Positions 1 to 12,694 are shown, numbered from the stretch's first letter. The stretch is 64,000 nucleotides of DNA from Atriophallophorus winterbourni (GCA_013407085.1 JACCGJ010023578.1:124001-188000), one strand, 5' to 3'. Program-made: numbers and translations. Notes: generated from the letters alone by a model not told the origin.

Positions 1-1130
1 AATGTGTTGACGAAGCCTAACAACATACCTGTACAACGAAAGTGCCTTCGCAAGTCGTCTAAGCTGTGAAACACTCAACGGATATCGCCAACCTCATAGA
101 CCTGGATGTTGTTGGTAATTCCGCATCGGCTTCTGCACTCGAAACTCAAACATCTGATAAGGTTACTATGTAATGTGCCACCCCCCAACATTGATGCGCA
201 ATGTTAACATCTGGCCCTAAAAGCCACGTCCCCACTGATGGAACCATCACCGCAGGTTTGCAGCACTCAGCTCGACCTATAATTAAAACCAGTGTCTGGT
301 TATCGCGTCTCTTGCAGGACAGCCACGTTTACATTCAACCTTTTTAGCTAGTTGTTAATCACAGTTGATTTTCTTACACCGTCACCTAATTGTCTAAGAG
401 TTACCTAGCTTGAGGCGGGGGATAGCCGTCCAATGAGACCTAAAAATCTGTTCCACCGTCGAAAGCAGCCCCAGGCGCTGAGCTCTACGCCAGTCGAGAC
501 ATAGATTTTAACCGGTATCTGGTGATTCCCGTGTTTTTATCCTTAGAAGCGAAATGGAGTGTCCTTTCCATTGGTGCATTGTGATGTACGTCAGGGCAGT
601 TCAATTGGAGAACTAGCTGTTACCCATGCAGCAAGTGATTGCTCTCTACGTCGGAACCAATGGAACAGCTAGGCTGAAGCGATTGGACAACGATGCCGTC
701 GCAGGAGTTGGCACGACGAAGTTGAATAAAACTTCGGACTGCCAAACAGAAATTCGGCTACGGATTTTTCGTCGAGGTTGACTTCTTAAGCCTTTTTCGT
801 TATTGGATGTAGCCACAAGGCAGTAGAGGTTTAAAATAAGGGTTTCCCTTCCCCCAGGTGAACCGCCTTCATGGGCTTACGAGCTCCACCTTCCCAAGCA
901 TTCTGGTTTCGAGGCGCCAGTCAGCCGCCTCCGCCCTTACTCTTGTCAGTAGAAACAGTTCCGCCGGGTCACACGGGACCACGCGTGCAGGTTAGGAGCT
1001 GGAATCGGTTGTCAGAGGCTATCTGACACGCGTAACATTGGAACATTTTTTGAATTGGGAGCTTATCCCCAAAATCGCCCCGGCCGTGAAAACCATAGAA
1101 CATTGGATAATAGAATCCGAATTATTGTGG
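1..1130. other. Non-coding left edge, possible old dispersed repeat
   Basis: No open frame of useful length and no recognisable protein motif is seen on either strand. The base composition is visibly richer in G+C than the AT-rich DNA that follows from about 1.1 kb, with C/T-rich stretches around 840-960. The abrupt change in composition would fit an old dispersed repeat, but I cannot name a family. It could also be intergenic DNA of the upstream neighbour. Confidence 0.3.
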
Positions 1131-2897
1131 TATCAGGGTATTAAGATTTTTATCCGCTCATAACATCTGAACAAGCTTATGTGATTGCTGCATAGCTTGA
1201 AAGCAAGCTTTTACAAAGAGCCGATTCTGTGATATTAGTACAATCCTTGATTCAATCTCAGACGCATAGTGCCTGGGTTTTACTTATTACAAGATTACTA
1301 ACATAAAAATCATTCGCTTTGTGTTTGTCAAGGTATTCCTCTTGTTCCAAGTGGAACGCGAGGAAGACAAATATTGATGTAAGCTCAACGATGGATTCGG
1401 ATTATTTTATTGGAGCTATTTAGAGTTGTACATGTTGAATTGCATTTTGAGAGAAAGGCCTCTCGATTATATTGCTTTCAATACTAGGCCAAAAACGTTC
1501 GTTCTCGAATTTTCTTGTTTCTTTGCATTTAATTGAATTAGAAACAACATAGAATCTTCTTATAAATACAGTAATTGAAAATCGTGTAGGATAACATTGG
1601 GACCCGAATAGCATCTTCATAAATGCCATCTGAATAAAAGCTTGTATTCATCAACATTTTTGAAATTATAAAATTCTACAAATTTATGTAATTCCTGAAA
1701 TACTCAATTTTATGGGATTAACCGCAAATTGTTTGTTGAACATTGTTTAACGATTCAATCTTACGTCTCCTATATTTATATGCCTTGCGTGGTCATACTA
1801 CCTCTGGTTACTCTACTTATTGGCGAGATCTGTGTATGAAAAGCTGAATCTTGATTCGTTTTTTCTCCCTGCTATACAGAAGTGTTATTTTCGTTTTTAT
1901 TTGTCCATTTGTCGGTTTTTGTGGTCATTGTCATAGTTCGTCAAATTTACACGAGGCTAAAAAATATTCATAATAAACAGTGCTATAGGACTAACGACTT
2001 TTCTAAAAAAAAACTACATCGCTCCTTCTCTGCATTCGTTGCAGCGTCAGCCAGCTCATAGTTTCTGGTGAAATTTTCTGAACATTTTATATTCGCATAC
2101 CCTTTAAAAAAGCAACATTAATTTCCACTCGCTGAAAATACTACAGGCCGCTTTCAAACTACCTGGAATATTTTTCCTATCTAACTTCAAGTTTATATTG
2201 CAATAATTGATTATCAATAAACATCGAATGTTAAATAATCTGGAAAGGGTTCAAGGCATTGTGTGAAATGCATTTAAATTGAAATTACCACTCAACATTT
2301 AAGTTTCTACAGAAATATTACTGATTTTCTTATGTAATTCAGATGCATATTTATCTGGAGAATTTAACAGAATCATGCAGATAGGGATAACAATTTTTAA
2401 TGGTTCTGCCCAATTATCAAATTATTGTAGCTCATGATTTCAGCAACACAGGAAAATCAACAAACACATAAAAGTGGCATAAGGTGAGATCCTTAAAACC
2501 AATATTTTTAGCATTGGCAAATTAATTGAATCAATTATCAGATATTGCCTGTAATTTTATTTTCCGCCCGTGCGATTTTCGCAAGACGGAATAATCCCGA
2601 TATATTTAACAAAACGGTCTTCATCTCAATTCAAAATTGTTTTTAAACATGCTCAAAATAACTGAGCAAAATATTTGGTAAATTTAAATGCTTGCGAAAT
2701 TGTAAATTATTCGAAATTATGAACACCTGTTCATGAAATGTGTTTGTTTTAACTTATCAATTTTATGTTCGCGAAATATCATTAATAGACATTAAGGCGC
2801 ACGGTTCAGTTACTGTACTGGTTAATCGTTCGCCCGTTGCCGCTTTTCTGGTTTGATGCATCGAACCACCAAATAATACTGCCAGTTTCATAAATCA
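1131..2897. other. AT-rich 5' flank of the zinc-finger exons
   Basis: AT-rich sequence with only short frames; no domain, RNA gene or repeat was recognised. It may hold the promoter and 5' UTR of the zinc-finger module, or, if that module starts at the internal acceptor at 3017, an upstream intron. No clear TATA or initiator element can be defended. Confidence 0.4.
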
Positions 2898-3221
2898 ATG
2901 GCATTTGGAAATAACCTAATCAGACAAGCAAATGAGAGCATTTGCTTGTTCAAAAATGAAAGTTCCATGAATCCACCGTCAAAAGCTGTATCCTTTCTTT
3001 TGACTGGTCTCCCACAGCTATCATCTTCATACGTGCATGTATTAAAGTGCAATATTTGCGAATATCTCACTTTGGCAACTTCAAATCTGAAAGAGCACTT
3101 TCGTTTGAGACATCCTTTTTCATCTGGATTCTGGACTTATTCGTGCTTTAAGTGTTCAAGTATGTCTACCGAAAAAACGCTCATGGAAGAACATATGAAT
3201 CTCTACCACCGCCTTGCTGAT
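2898..3221 (+). CDS. Exon with two C2H2 zinc fingers (5' module of the homeobox locus)
   Basis: 108 codons. Finger 1 is Cys-x2-Cys-x12-His-x4-His (begins CNICEY, residues about 51-72). Finger 2 is Cys-x2-Cys-x12-His-x4-His (begins CFKC, about 83-104). The two are separated by a short linker beginning His-Pro. Such paired fingers usually bind DNA or proteins in nuclear regulators. The exon ends GCTGAT|GTAAGC in phase 0. The ATG at 2898 follows an in-frame TAA only four residues upstream of the preceding short leader, so it could be the true start. However, a strong pyrimidine tract ending CCCACAG at 3011-3017, also phase 0, could be a splice acceptor, making the exon 3018-3221 and placing the true start further upstream. 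No second copy of this exon was seen in the tandem units. The joint to the next exon is inferred from phase and splice consensus. Confidence 0.7.
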
Positions 3222-3838
3222 GTAAGCATTAATTTCTTATTCTTTCAGTACTTTTAATTTGAAACGATTTTGACTGTATCAAGCAATTATATTATCACAT
3301 TTCAAAACTATGCTAATTTTTCGCTCAAATAGTTTATGCAAGAGATCGCCAGTGGCCTAATTTTGTTTACCTGATCTGCAGGTTTATCGTTGAAATCAAT
3401 AAATATGATGAGATAATGTATATGTTAAAATTGTGTGATATATGATACTTTACAATTTTTGTTTTATTAACCGTAAATATTTTCAGGAATAGTATCATTT
3501 TCGCTTTAAATCATCCAAAAATGTGTCATATTTTCGGTATAAACCTGATTTAAAAGTGTAATATATTTTCATTACACATAATTATTTTTTGTTGATTACA
3601 TTTCTAATCGCTTCAATATACCTTGAGTTTATAATCACTATTCAATATGATTTTTACACATTTTCAATTAAAAACATATCTTTTTTCAAATACTTTACTT
3701 ATGAGCTAAATATGTCATTACATCCAATTCACATTAATATTAGAGTTTATTTGTCTTGAAACTCAGAATTAGGAGCGTTTATTCTTATGTCTTTATATGT
3801 ACCAAATCAATCAATTATTTCTATTTTAATATTTGCAG
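3222..3838 (+). other. Intron between the zinc-finger and Ser-rich exons
   Basis: AT-rich, begins GTAAGC and ends in a T-rich tract with TTTGCAG at 3832-3838. It joins phase 0 to phase 0. No internal feature was seen. Confidence 0.65.
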
Positions 3839-4198
3839 GGCTCTGCTGGAAAATTGATAGAGCGCTTCCATGAATCTGGATCTGGGGAAACTGTCTTAAT
3901 GTCCACGGTTGTATCATTGAAAAACAATCCAACCTCTCCACAATCGGTTATGGAAAACCAATCTCCAAATCAAGAAAATTTGTCAAGAATGGAGGTTTAC
4001 ACTTCACTTGCATCAAAAGATTTTGTCGGCGTTATTCAGTCGCCTTCATCTCCCTCAAATTTCAGTTCCGATATATGCAGTAGTGATGCGTCATCTCAAA
4101 AAATGAAAGAAAACATCGATTGTGTTCCATGTTCATCTTCGATCATAACGGGGAGCTCCCCGATCAGTGGATCACGAAGACGTAAGGCAGCAAATCCA
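3839..4198 (+). CDS. Ser-rich linker exon ending in a basic RRRK motif
   Basis: 120 codons, open throughout and bounded by TTTGCAG|GG and CCA|GTAAGT, both phase 0. The product is rich in Ser, Asn and Pro, with no folded domain recognised. It ends GSRRRKAANP, whose basic cluster could serve as a nuclear localisation signal. In frame it follows the zinc-finger exon, and its phase-0 donor matches the phase-0 acceptor of every exon A of the downstream homeobox cassettes (12695, 28606, 44451, 63384). The reading frame stops four codons beyond the donor, so the exon must be spliced onward if it is real. It is present once in the window. Confidence 0.65.
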
Positions 4199-5499
4199 GT
4201 AAGTTTTTAAAATACATGGAACGGAACTGAAATGTAACTAGATATAAACGTTTTTCTTATAAGGTACACTTTGTAGTAATTATAAATAATTTTATCAAAT
4301 CTTCATTAAAATTTGTCAGTTGTTTCTTAGAGTTTTCAAAGTGAATTATAATTATTACTCCTTTAACTCCTAAAGGCTCCATAAAAATTAAAATTGATGG
4401 TTGCAGGGAAAATTTTTATTTCCCTTTCAATTGATATAAATCGGAGTTGATTGTTCACACATTACAAGAAACAACACTACATGTCTATATTATCTTCAAT
4501 TTTGTTTTGAGTACGATATTTTACAAGCATTCTAAAATCTTGTTGCACATTGAAGCGTTTTTCAATATCTCCTTGAAGGGATATACCTAATTACTTATGG
4601 TTGTTAGTACAAACAAGAGTACTTAAGAAATTACATAGAAAATTATGAAAATTTCAGCCAATATGGCAGTTTGACGGCATTTCCAGGTATTTATATTCTG
4701 ATATGAATCTATTTACTTTTTGCTGGTTCCTGTATGACTGAATTTTAATAGAGTCAATTAACTATTTCATTCATAATTGACTGTGTGATTGTGAGACACC
4801 GATTAGTTAATGAAAATGTTAAAATTTCGGCGGATAAATTCAAAACCGTCATAAGTAACTGCGATTAGAAATGTCTTACGATGTACAAACGTGTTCTGGA
4901 ATTATTTTTAGAATCGCGGTTTCAAAAAGCATTTGTACAGCATTTATTGCCATTTAAAATTAAGAAGCTACTTGATATTCAAACTATTAACTATACAAAC
5001 TTATGTTCATAATAACATTGGAGTTGTGTTGTATTACTTTGCAAATTATTTCGTTGATAAGATGAATTTCAGTGCTATGCGGTAAGCTCAGAGATATTTA
5101 TTACAAGTTCTAGACCCTAACATTTTCAATTAAAATGACGTATGACAAATCTCGTTGACAAGATTCATGTATGGATTTTTGTTGCGTGTGTGCAACTGTA
5201 ATTTCATTGGGTTTATGTTGTTCCGATATAATGTGTGAAGAAATGTGTCTTTTTAATAGTTGCTCTTTAAGACAACTAGATTCTGTCTGCTACAGCATGG
5301 CTGCAAAGCGACAGTTGGTCTTAAAACTCAACACTGGTCATTTAGTTGTTATTAAATTTGTGGAACGTGGTATACATAATGCTGTAGGTTATAATTACGT
5401 CTCATTGGATGTGATGAATGCGCTCAAGCAGAGTTCAAGAAATCGCTGCTCAAATGGTAGGTGAACATTATGGTTGCCTCATGATAAATCCTCTTGATT
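4199..5499. other. Intronic or intergenic DNA with one unassigned short ORF
   Basis: Mostly AT-rich. A 97-codon open frame at 5171-5464 (+) has a Cys-rich start, but its frame resembles no family I know and it has no counterpart elsewhere in the window. Because it abuts decayed LINE sequence it may be repeat-derived. If the zinc-finger module splices to the homeobox cassettes, this is part of the large intron beginning at 4199. Confidence 0.4.
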
Positions 5500-5945
5500 G
5501 GCGCGATCTCGTTTTCCAACCATGGTGCCCAAACTTGCGAATTATAGTCTGCGGCTGATGTATATATGTATTGAGTACCCTTCTCAATATCTTACCTTGA
5601 CGTTTGACTGTCAATTGCATATGCCAATTGGAGAGATTTTCCAACCTGTAACCTTTGGCACTTGCAAAAATTGAAATGCATCTTGTTTTAAATTGACCTC
5701 TAATGCAGTTTCTAAACCTAACCAGTCCTCATTCAAAGTTCTACATCATTGGCGAAAAGAACAAGTTTACAGCTTACTAATCGCAGTAAATCATTACGAA
5801 ATATTGGGAACAGTATAGAACCGAGTATTGCGCCTTGTAAGACTTCGCTCGTGGCTTTGATAACTCGGGAAATTCCGCGAATTACTTCCGCTTTACATTC
5901 AATCTAATACCTAGTGAACCAAGCAAGCAGATTTGCAGTAATGTA
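5500..5945 (-). mobile_element. Decayed non-LTR reverse transcriptase fragment(s)
   Basis: Read on the minus strand, about 5520-5580 gives a stretch resembling the conserved block after the RT fingers of CR1-type elements (tyrosine, then a Val-Trp-Ala-Pro-Trp-like motif). About 5750-5830 resembles the region around the FADD box and the downstream Gly-Pro segment. Many stops and frameshifts are present. It appears to be a different, older family than the intact-looking LINE at 57.1-60.8 kb. Confidence 0.4.
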
Positions 5946-5964
5946 AACATCCACTTTAGCTTAT

Positions 5965-5965
<1 letters not shown>

Positions 5966-6014
<49 letters not shown>

Positions 6015-6050
6015 GATAATATATTATATATATAATATATCATATATAGA
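5966..6050. repeat. (AT)n microsatellite
   Basis: A perfect AT dinucleotide run of about 45 bases passes into an imperfect AT-rich tail with TATATAAT-like units to about 6050. It separates two LINE fragments. Slippage-prone, so its length may vary between individuals or be misassembled. Confidence 0.9.
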
Positions 6051-6051
6051 G

Positions 6052-6440
6052 AGGCTTGGGATTAATCCTTGTGAGACACCACGACAACTTGAATCGGCTC
6101 GGATAGCTCGGATTTGACGCATGTAAATCACACGGGATATTAACTCATTCTTTAATCCATGCATGAAGTTTACCATCTACTCCGTAGGTAAGGAGTTTCG
6201 ACGAGCAGTTCATGGATGGCATGATCAAATGCTTTTGAGAAATCAATATAAATTACGACTACGGAGTTGCCAACGTCCAGTAGCTGAGACAAGGCTTATT
6301 TTGCTTTCAGCAAGTTTGTCAGACTCCTAAGAGGCATTTTGGACGCGGGTTGTTGCTTATTATTTTCAATTTTGATGACAAATCAAGGATGACATGGAGT
6401 TGGTTGTAAAATATTTCCCATAGTTCCGGTGCTTAATTCT
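6052..6440 (-). mobile_element. Degenerate copy of the CR1-like LINE, internally deleted
   Basis: About 6052-6330 aligns by eye with the RT region of the larger LINE at about 58090-58380. Shared runs include the CTTTAATCCATGCATG core and TACTCCGTAGGT. The match then jumps to sequence like 59125-59195 (TATTATTTTCA, then GATGACA/ATGACA). This implies an internal deletion of about 750 bases in this copy. Stops and indels make it non-functional. It lies just outside the left edge of the tandem array. Confidence 0.7.
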
Positions 6441-7080
6441 TGTCACCATGGTTATTTATGCTGTGCTCGCGGTTACGATTCTTCGTATCATTTTTGTGTA
6501 GCTAATCAGCTATATAAACGAGAGAATCCTTCGCCAGATATTTGCACGCATGTTGCTGACTTCTTTCCTGACGTCAATTAATTGAATTTTCAGCATGATT
6601 GATATTATTTGTTTGGATTTGAGTTCACCAACATCGATAATACCACTCCCAATATATGTAAAAGATGTTTTGTGAGGACCTAAGAACATTTATAAAGCGA
6701 CAATTTAAATACAAGTATTTTGACTTTATAAACATCTTAGTGTGCAAATATGTTAATTTTTAAGCAAAAAATTAGGTAAAATAGCTTTTATAAAGCACAT
6801 TACCTACACGACAAAATGATTATCACAGTCTACAAGTTTGCTTAGACATTAATTTTATTTTTATTTTTTTGACATTTCAAATACATAGATGAAACCAGAT
6901 AGGCTATGTAGTGCGATGTTAATGAGAACCGGTGACTTGTTGCCACAAGCAAGTCCACGTTTGAGAATGCAGCTGTATGTCACTTGTCTAACCATTAGGG
7001 CATTGCGCACACACGCAGACGGTTTATCTCGGTTCAATAATCACTGCCAAATGATCACATTGTCTTTGTTCTACGTATTC
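6441..7080. other. Unique sequence left of the tandem array
   Basis: No gene, RNA or repeat recognised. A 76-codon frame at 6889-7119 crosses the array edge and has no equivalent in other units, so it is not called as a gene. Homology to the other units starts near 7081. Confidence 0.45.
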
Positions 7081-10000
7081 CTCTGTGCTTTGGAGACTCA
7101 CAAGCTGGATCCCCTCTAAAGGTAAAGGGGTCGGTTTTGTGATCTGTCAGGGTGATGTGCTTGACTGTGCATATGGTGTCCCATTACCAGAGATGTGGTT
7201 CCGACAATAGCAATAAACTCAGGCGCTCACTTTGTCAGTGTGCATGGTGGAAAACGTGCGCTAATTCGACCTCATTGTGTATTGGATATATTGATATTTT
7301 CATGGTTCATTCTTATGACAAAGTAAAAATTATAGAATAGAGTAGAGAGTGTGTGAAGAAGATGGCCTCATATGTCCCTTAGCGTTCGCGCACAAAAATC
7401 CAATGCGCTCAGCAATTCGATCGATGTGGTGTGAAGTCATTAGCATATTGCTGCTTCATACCAACTATCACGATTGCTCACAATCACTTCGGTGCTTGGT
7501 GCATGCTCATGACTAGTGTGACAGCAGTCTTCGATTGCTTCGAACAGATTTATTGTTTGTGTGATTTTCAAAAGCGGTGAGCTTCATTTTGAAGTGTGAA
7601 CTCGTTTCCTATATTTGACTTGAAAAATTCGTTTGCACGCGACACATATGGTTGATTGCAGGTATATGCGATAGTTTATCACAGATCTGGTTTCCACCAC
7701 AGGCTTCGAAATAGTTATCAACTTAATACTAGAAAATTTGCGCTGTTCACATGACAGTTGGTTTAGCAAAAATGTTCACTCACAAATGCGCAGCAATCGT
7801 GGTTGCCGAAACCTCGCTTGCTCAAAAGCCATCGATTGCGCCGTGTTCACCTTTAGACTGAACAAGTGTGAATGTTGACGCTGGTCCCTGTCGCATGTAT
7901 CCGTTCAGAGCAGCCGTTCACAAAGTGTATGCGCGCTAGACATTTCGATATTATTCGCGCTAACACTCGGACGGATTTATGACGGATCTGTGTTGCACAT
8001 CGACAAGACTTAATCCTCATCTGAGCAGTTGGTCCCAACTACAGTCTCTAGCCAATAGGTGCTAATTGCTCATTGAAAAGTGTGAAACGCAGCATGAGGA
8101 CAGATACATGTGGCAAGGTGTCACGAGCATAGTTACCGATTTGACCTCGTTAGGCATGGCACAACGAGTGTTAAACGATTTAGGGTTTGATCTGGGGTTG
8201 CGCAAATCGAATTCCATGAGCATGGAGAAATCACACACGAAGGGTTCCCGCATATAACTTGACGAATGTTTTAATAAATGCATTACATTGCAAATGTTTA
8301 ACCGATCGTGATGTTGTAAGACACCTTCATCCCAACTACGCTAGATTCTGTTTTTGCCACGAACTGCATTTCATCATTGGAACAAATCAAAACTTCCTGC
8401 ACAATTCTCGACAGAATTTGCTAAACGCGTCAATCCAGATGAGCACAGTACTACATCCTCTAGTATGTTTACGGCCAATGCTAGTCAAAGCATATGAGAG
8501 ATTCGTAGCGCGGATGGCATAGACCCCGACTGCATCATGTCACAAAAGGCATTGCTGTGCGTTGCTGCATTCCTTACCATTTGTGGCTATTTTAGCGCCC
8601 ATCGTTGATTAGTTATATTCTTGGTGTGATTTGATACAACAGTTTATCCGTAATGTAAGTTTCCCTCAATATGTATCGGATGGGCATTATATCCACGGTT
8701 ATTTCGATGTGACGTGTAGTGTTATTTGTGCACTAGTGATCTTATTGCTTGGACTCACATACCCCATGAACTTTGTAGGCTAACAGTCATTAATCAGGTC
8801 ATTTTGCTAACAACATTTCGCTATTAAAATGGGAATGATATCAAATCACTGTTAAAAGTGTTACCATGAGTTACTGTTAATACGAAGAATCAATACCTAT
8901 GTGATTAACTTAATACTTCGGTCACCAGGCTTTTCAGTGACATTCCACCTTCAACAAAACCATTGTTTACATGTCTCGGTGACTATTTACATCCGCACTC
9001 AACTCACCCGTGTGGCAACCGAGCCGTTAGACTCTAACGCCGTGCTGCTCGTTTGTTCATTTATTTACGTTACAAGTGAGAAAAACACTCCACACATTTG
9101 ACCTCAGCAAGCGCTTCACAGTCGTTTACGCAGGTTCGGTCACTTGCATGCGCGCAGCGAGAACATCGTATGTCGAACTGAACCTATGATCGAGCGTCCG
9201 TTTTGGCTTCTCCGTTTTGATCATTCGCTCGATACGGCCATAGATATTTGTGTGTTTAGTTGGTGCTCTAGGCCCCTACGCGCATCACGTATCGAGCCAA
9301 CTACTGCTACTCTACGTCACACGAGTCGTTTCCGGCCGTGCCCACCGGTACACACACATGTAACTTACAAACTACAAACATGCGCGCGCATGACGCCTAA
9401 ATGAGACTGTTGTATTAAACATCCACGCACAATCAATGAAGTACACAATAAGACGTCCTCATGAACGTTCGACATGTCCTCATCCACGGAATAGATAAAC
9501 AATCCAACGGTTGGCTCGTTCGCGATCATCGCGCTGGTTATAATACCAGCGACGCTAACTTCACAAATCTGAAGAGGTTTCGTACAAACTGGCGCGTCTG
9601 ATCAGATTATTGGTACAGCCAAATACGTTACGTGAATATGGGAAACGAATTTGAATCAAATTTGATTTCGTTTGTGGTCGATGCTCAATCAATGCTGCTT
9701 TGAATCTGATAGGCTACTCATGTATCTCGTTGGTTGGTTGCCAAATTACAAGTAACTGAGTCTCACGTAAATCATCGGCGACATCTTCCGATGGGGATTT
9801 GGAATTCACAGGAAACTTTATTTAACAATGTTATACTTGTAAGCCCCTTATATGCGGGGTTCATACAAGGAACGCAGTTATTCTTTGCACGAAACTTATT
9901 TAACAGTGGCTTGTAAGTATAACTTTGTTTCATACTTTTCCACTGTCATCTACATTTTATGGTTTCTGAGTGTGGGAAATGTGAGCAACGGTATACTTTG

Positions 10001-12694
10001 AGGGGGACGATTTAGTTTTGAGAAAATTTTTCAGCAATCGGAATAAATACGTCGTCTAAATATGTTAAGTTTATTCAGTCACGAGTACCTCGCAGCTAAA
10101 TCATTGAGGCTAATTAGATGCTTAATTCTATACTTTCCCCAATATCTACGATTTTTGGATCGCACCAAATTAGTGTCCAAAATCTGGAGGTTGTATCGGG
10201 TGATTTACCATTACTATGTCTACCGGTACCCCGATATTCGTCGATAAGACCTAAGCAATGCAGCTTAACATCGTTTATCGTCAAAAGCATTTCTCTCCAC
10301 ATTCCCGTTCACCAATTATCCGGTCGTGTGAGTACAAATGTCAGCGAGTAATGCTCATGCATTTGATAATTACACTGCTGAAATGCAACCGATGCTCAGT
10401 TCGATCGTTCGATAATGACTCCCGAACGGGCGAAATGAGCTTCCGGTTCTTTCGCGTGTATACGAGCGAACGATATCAACTTGAGTATGGCCGCGTTTGT
10501 TGTGTGCGGTGGAAGTTGAGGGGCAGATTTTGTTTGGCATTACTCAAACTACCAATTATTGCTCGATTATTGAAGCACAGTGATGCCATTATTGAACCAA
10601 CTGACTGCGGTTTAGTAAATTGCTCAATCGATACTTGGCCAATGTTGTCACGCCAACGTTTCGAGTTCACGCGTAGTTCGTGTTCGTGCAACCGCGCGGA
10701 TTATGGATTCGGCGTAAGTCGCACGTGCACCGGAGACAAGACGAGTATGAGCACAGTTCGAATGCGGTTAGTTGATGTGCAGCGACAAAATCTCCTCGGC
10801 CACCATTGACCGTAATACAAGACCTGAACACACTTTGTTTGCCCGGAATGTTGAGCTGTGCGCATGCACGCACATGACTGCATTCGCACAATGTGCGTCA
10901 AACTGCTCCTGTCAACACGATTATCTTTCACGTCGTGTGAGAGAGCGACTCAGTTCGGGGACAGTCGTTCACTGTTAGAGTAAATTGCTCCACGATATAT
11001 GAGAATGCTCAAAGTTGAAGTAAATTAGTGTTTACCGAATGTCATGTGTTGCCCAGGTTGTGGCCGTGTGTAAGTCAGATGGGTGATGTTATTATTGAAA
11101 GTTATTGAGAACGCGAAAAAACTTAAACACACTGGCGATATTTCAGTTGCTTCTACGAAGCAAATGTTAAAACACCATGAAACTGCTCTCTTGAAATCCC
11201 GGAGTGAAACTTCAGTGTTCATTAAAATCGTGCCCGAAAATGTCACTTCTTGTATCCCAGTCCTTTAATACTTGCTAGTCACCCGAATACTCCGTTGATC
11301 GTCTGCAACTTGACATTGCAATTGTGAGAAACAGACAACTTTCAGTAATTCTGTTTTACATGAGCTGCAGTCGAACTGCGACCTACTTCAGCGTACGGCA
11401 CAAAAACAGTTTACCCGCCAGTGGTTCTAACGAGGATGTGTTTACGCATTTCCGACTCTATCCGAGCGCCCATCATGCGGGTAAAGTGAACTGGTTTCAA
11501 CGACTCATAGAGAACAATCACGGCCAAACCGTAATTGATAAATTGTTAGCTCTAAGTTGTCATCCACTTCCGCTCAGCATTGTGGTGTAGAGAATATAGC
11601 CTTTTATTGAAAAACATGGTGTGCTGTTTGGTGAATGTGTGATTTTTCGTGTGCATTTCACGACCGAATTTCGAGATCCAGCATGGAAATATCTACTTGG
11701 TTATACGTGAAAAAACTTTGCCTTGTGTTTTAGCTACACCACTGCTCAGACAATATGTGTCTGTTTTGATAATATGTAGCAGTATTGGCAAAATCACATG
11801 TTGTGGCCATTTGCTCACGTGAATGGGAGAGAGGCAGTTTCAGTCCATTCTGTGAGTCATGCAGGCGAGAAAGGATGTATCACTTAATGGTTGCATTCAC
11901 ACGGCCTTGGATAGAATCTCATCGTATGACCGTTCCTTTCACTAGATTATCCGAGTTTAACTTATTTCCTTAAGGCCATTTTGCAAACATTTGGCCACAT
12001 CGATAATGGGGAGTTGAATTGAACCTAACTAAAGCACGTATTGCTCGCTTGACCAAATAAAATATCAATTAACCTGATGGAATTTTCACTAAAGTTTTGG
12101 ATCCGCCCTCAATGAGATTTGAGCTGGTTGTAAGCTTCTGCACTTGCTGTGCTGGTACATCTGCCTGTGAGCATCGCTGATTCACATAATTTCTAGCCAA
12201 TTAGCAGGCGGTGCGCTTGTCACGTTCTGTCCAAGTCCAATTCAAGCGCGTCTGCTCAAACCACGTAGCCAATCAAACCTTGATTGGTAAAATTGAGTGA
12301 GAAATTTACTGTTTCTCTGTTACACGAATAGAGCCGTGAGTGTTTCCATATCGGATTAGATTCACCGAATGGAATTTACTTGGAAACGTTCAGTTTGGTT
12401 CGCATGATTTGTTTGTGACTCAATCAATGCTAAATGATGTGTGGTTATCAATGACTATTTTCCGATTTTGTCGGTCAATATTGTATCAAACATACCACAC
12501 TCAGCAGCAAGCGCATAAATGTAGAAGCAGATACCAACATAATGAATCACAAGTCCATTTACAATTTGTTATTTATTATTATTATTATTTATTTGCATAC
12601 TAGCGTTTTACTATCCAGTATTTGCATCGATTAAACATACATTTTCTCTCAAAAATAATCAATTCACATATATTACTTCCTGTTTTTAACGAAG
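7081..12694. other. Spacer of unit 1 (no convincing gene)
   Basis: Contains several short open frames. None keeps its frame and protein sequence across units in a manner expected of a coding gene. The block of about 10685-11999 appears identical to 26361-27675 in unit 2, while its flanks differ at scattered positions. A pair of adjacent perfect palindromes is at 9521-9551. A short TTA/TTTA microsatellite near 12569-12592 is specific to this unit. The spacer may hold promoter or splicing-control elements for the cassette; none can be assigned with confidence. Confidence 0.6.
9521..9551. promoter_or_regulatory. Adjacent perfect palindromes, unit 1 spacer
   Basis: CGCGATCATCGCG (9521-9533; six-base arms, one-base centre) is followed with a two-base overlap by CGCTGGT-TATAAT-ACCAGCG (9532-9551; seven-base arms, six-base loop). 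The same pair is at 25189-25219 and 40991-41021. Unit 4 keeps the first palindrome (56483-56495), but its second arm is broken by an insertion. It could be a dimeric protein site or a DNA hairpin. Function unknown. Confidence 0.4.

Noticed and set aside
2898..3221. Assignment of the zinc-finger exon to ZEB, ZHX or ADNP families
   Set aside because: The paired-finger layout is suggestive, but the fingers are too short and divergent to assign by eye, and the downstream homeodomain is TALE-class, unlike those families.
5171..5464. 97-codon Cys-rich plus-strand frame
   Set aside because: No zinc-binding spacing, no splice partner in phase and no second copy. It lies next to decayed LINE sequence.
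8062..8283. Overlapping short frames on both strands in the spacer
   Set aside because: Opposite-strand overlap, and the frame is altered by substitutions and deletions in unit 4. No domain seen.
10258..10809. 183-codon plus-strand frame in the unit 1 spacer
   Set aside because: The longest spacer frame, but in units 2-4 it is broken into shorter frames by substitutions and indels, and it overlaps open frames on the minus strand.
11324..11590. 88-codon plus-strand frame in the spacer, present in all units (27000, about 42868, 61898)
   Set aside because: The differences between copies mostly change residues (for example Ser to Cys, His to Leu, Ala to Val) and the start shifts between units. 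No family is recognised and no splice context is seen. Most likely open by chance and recently duplicated.
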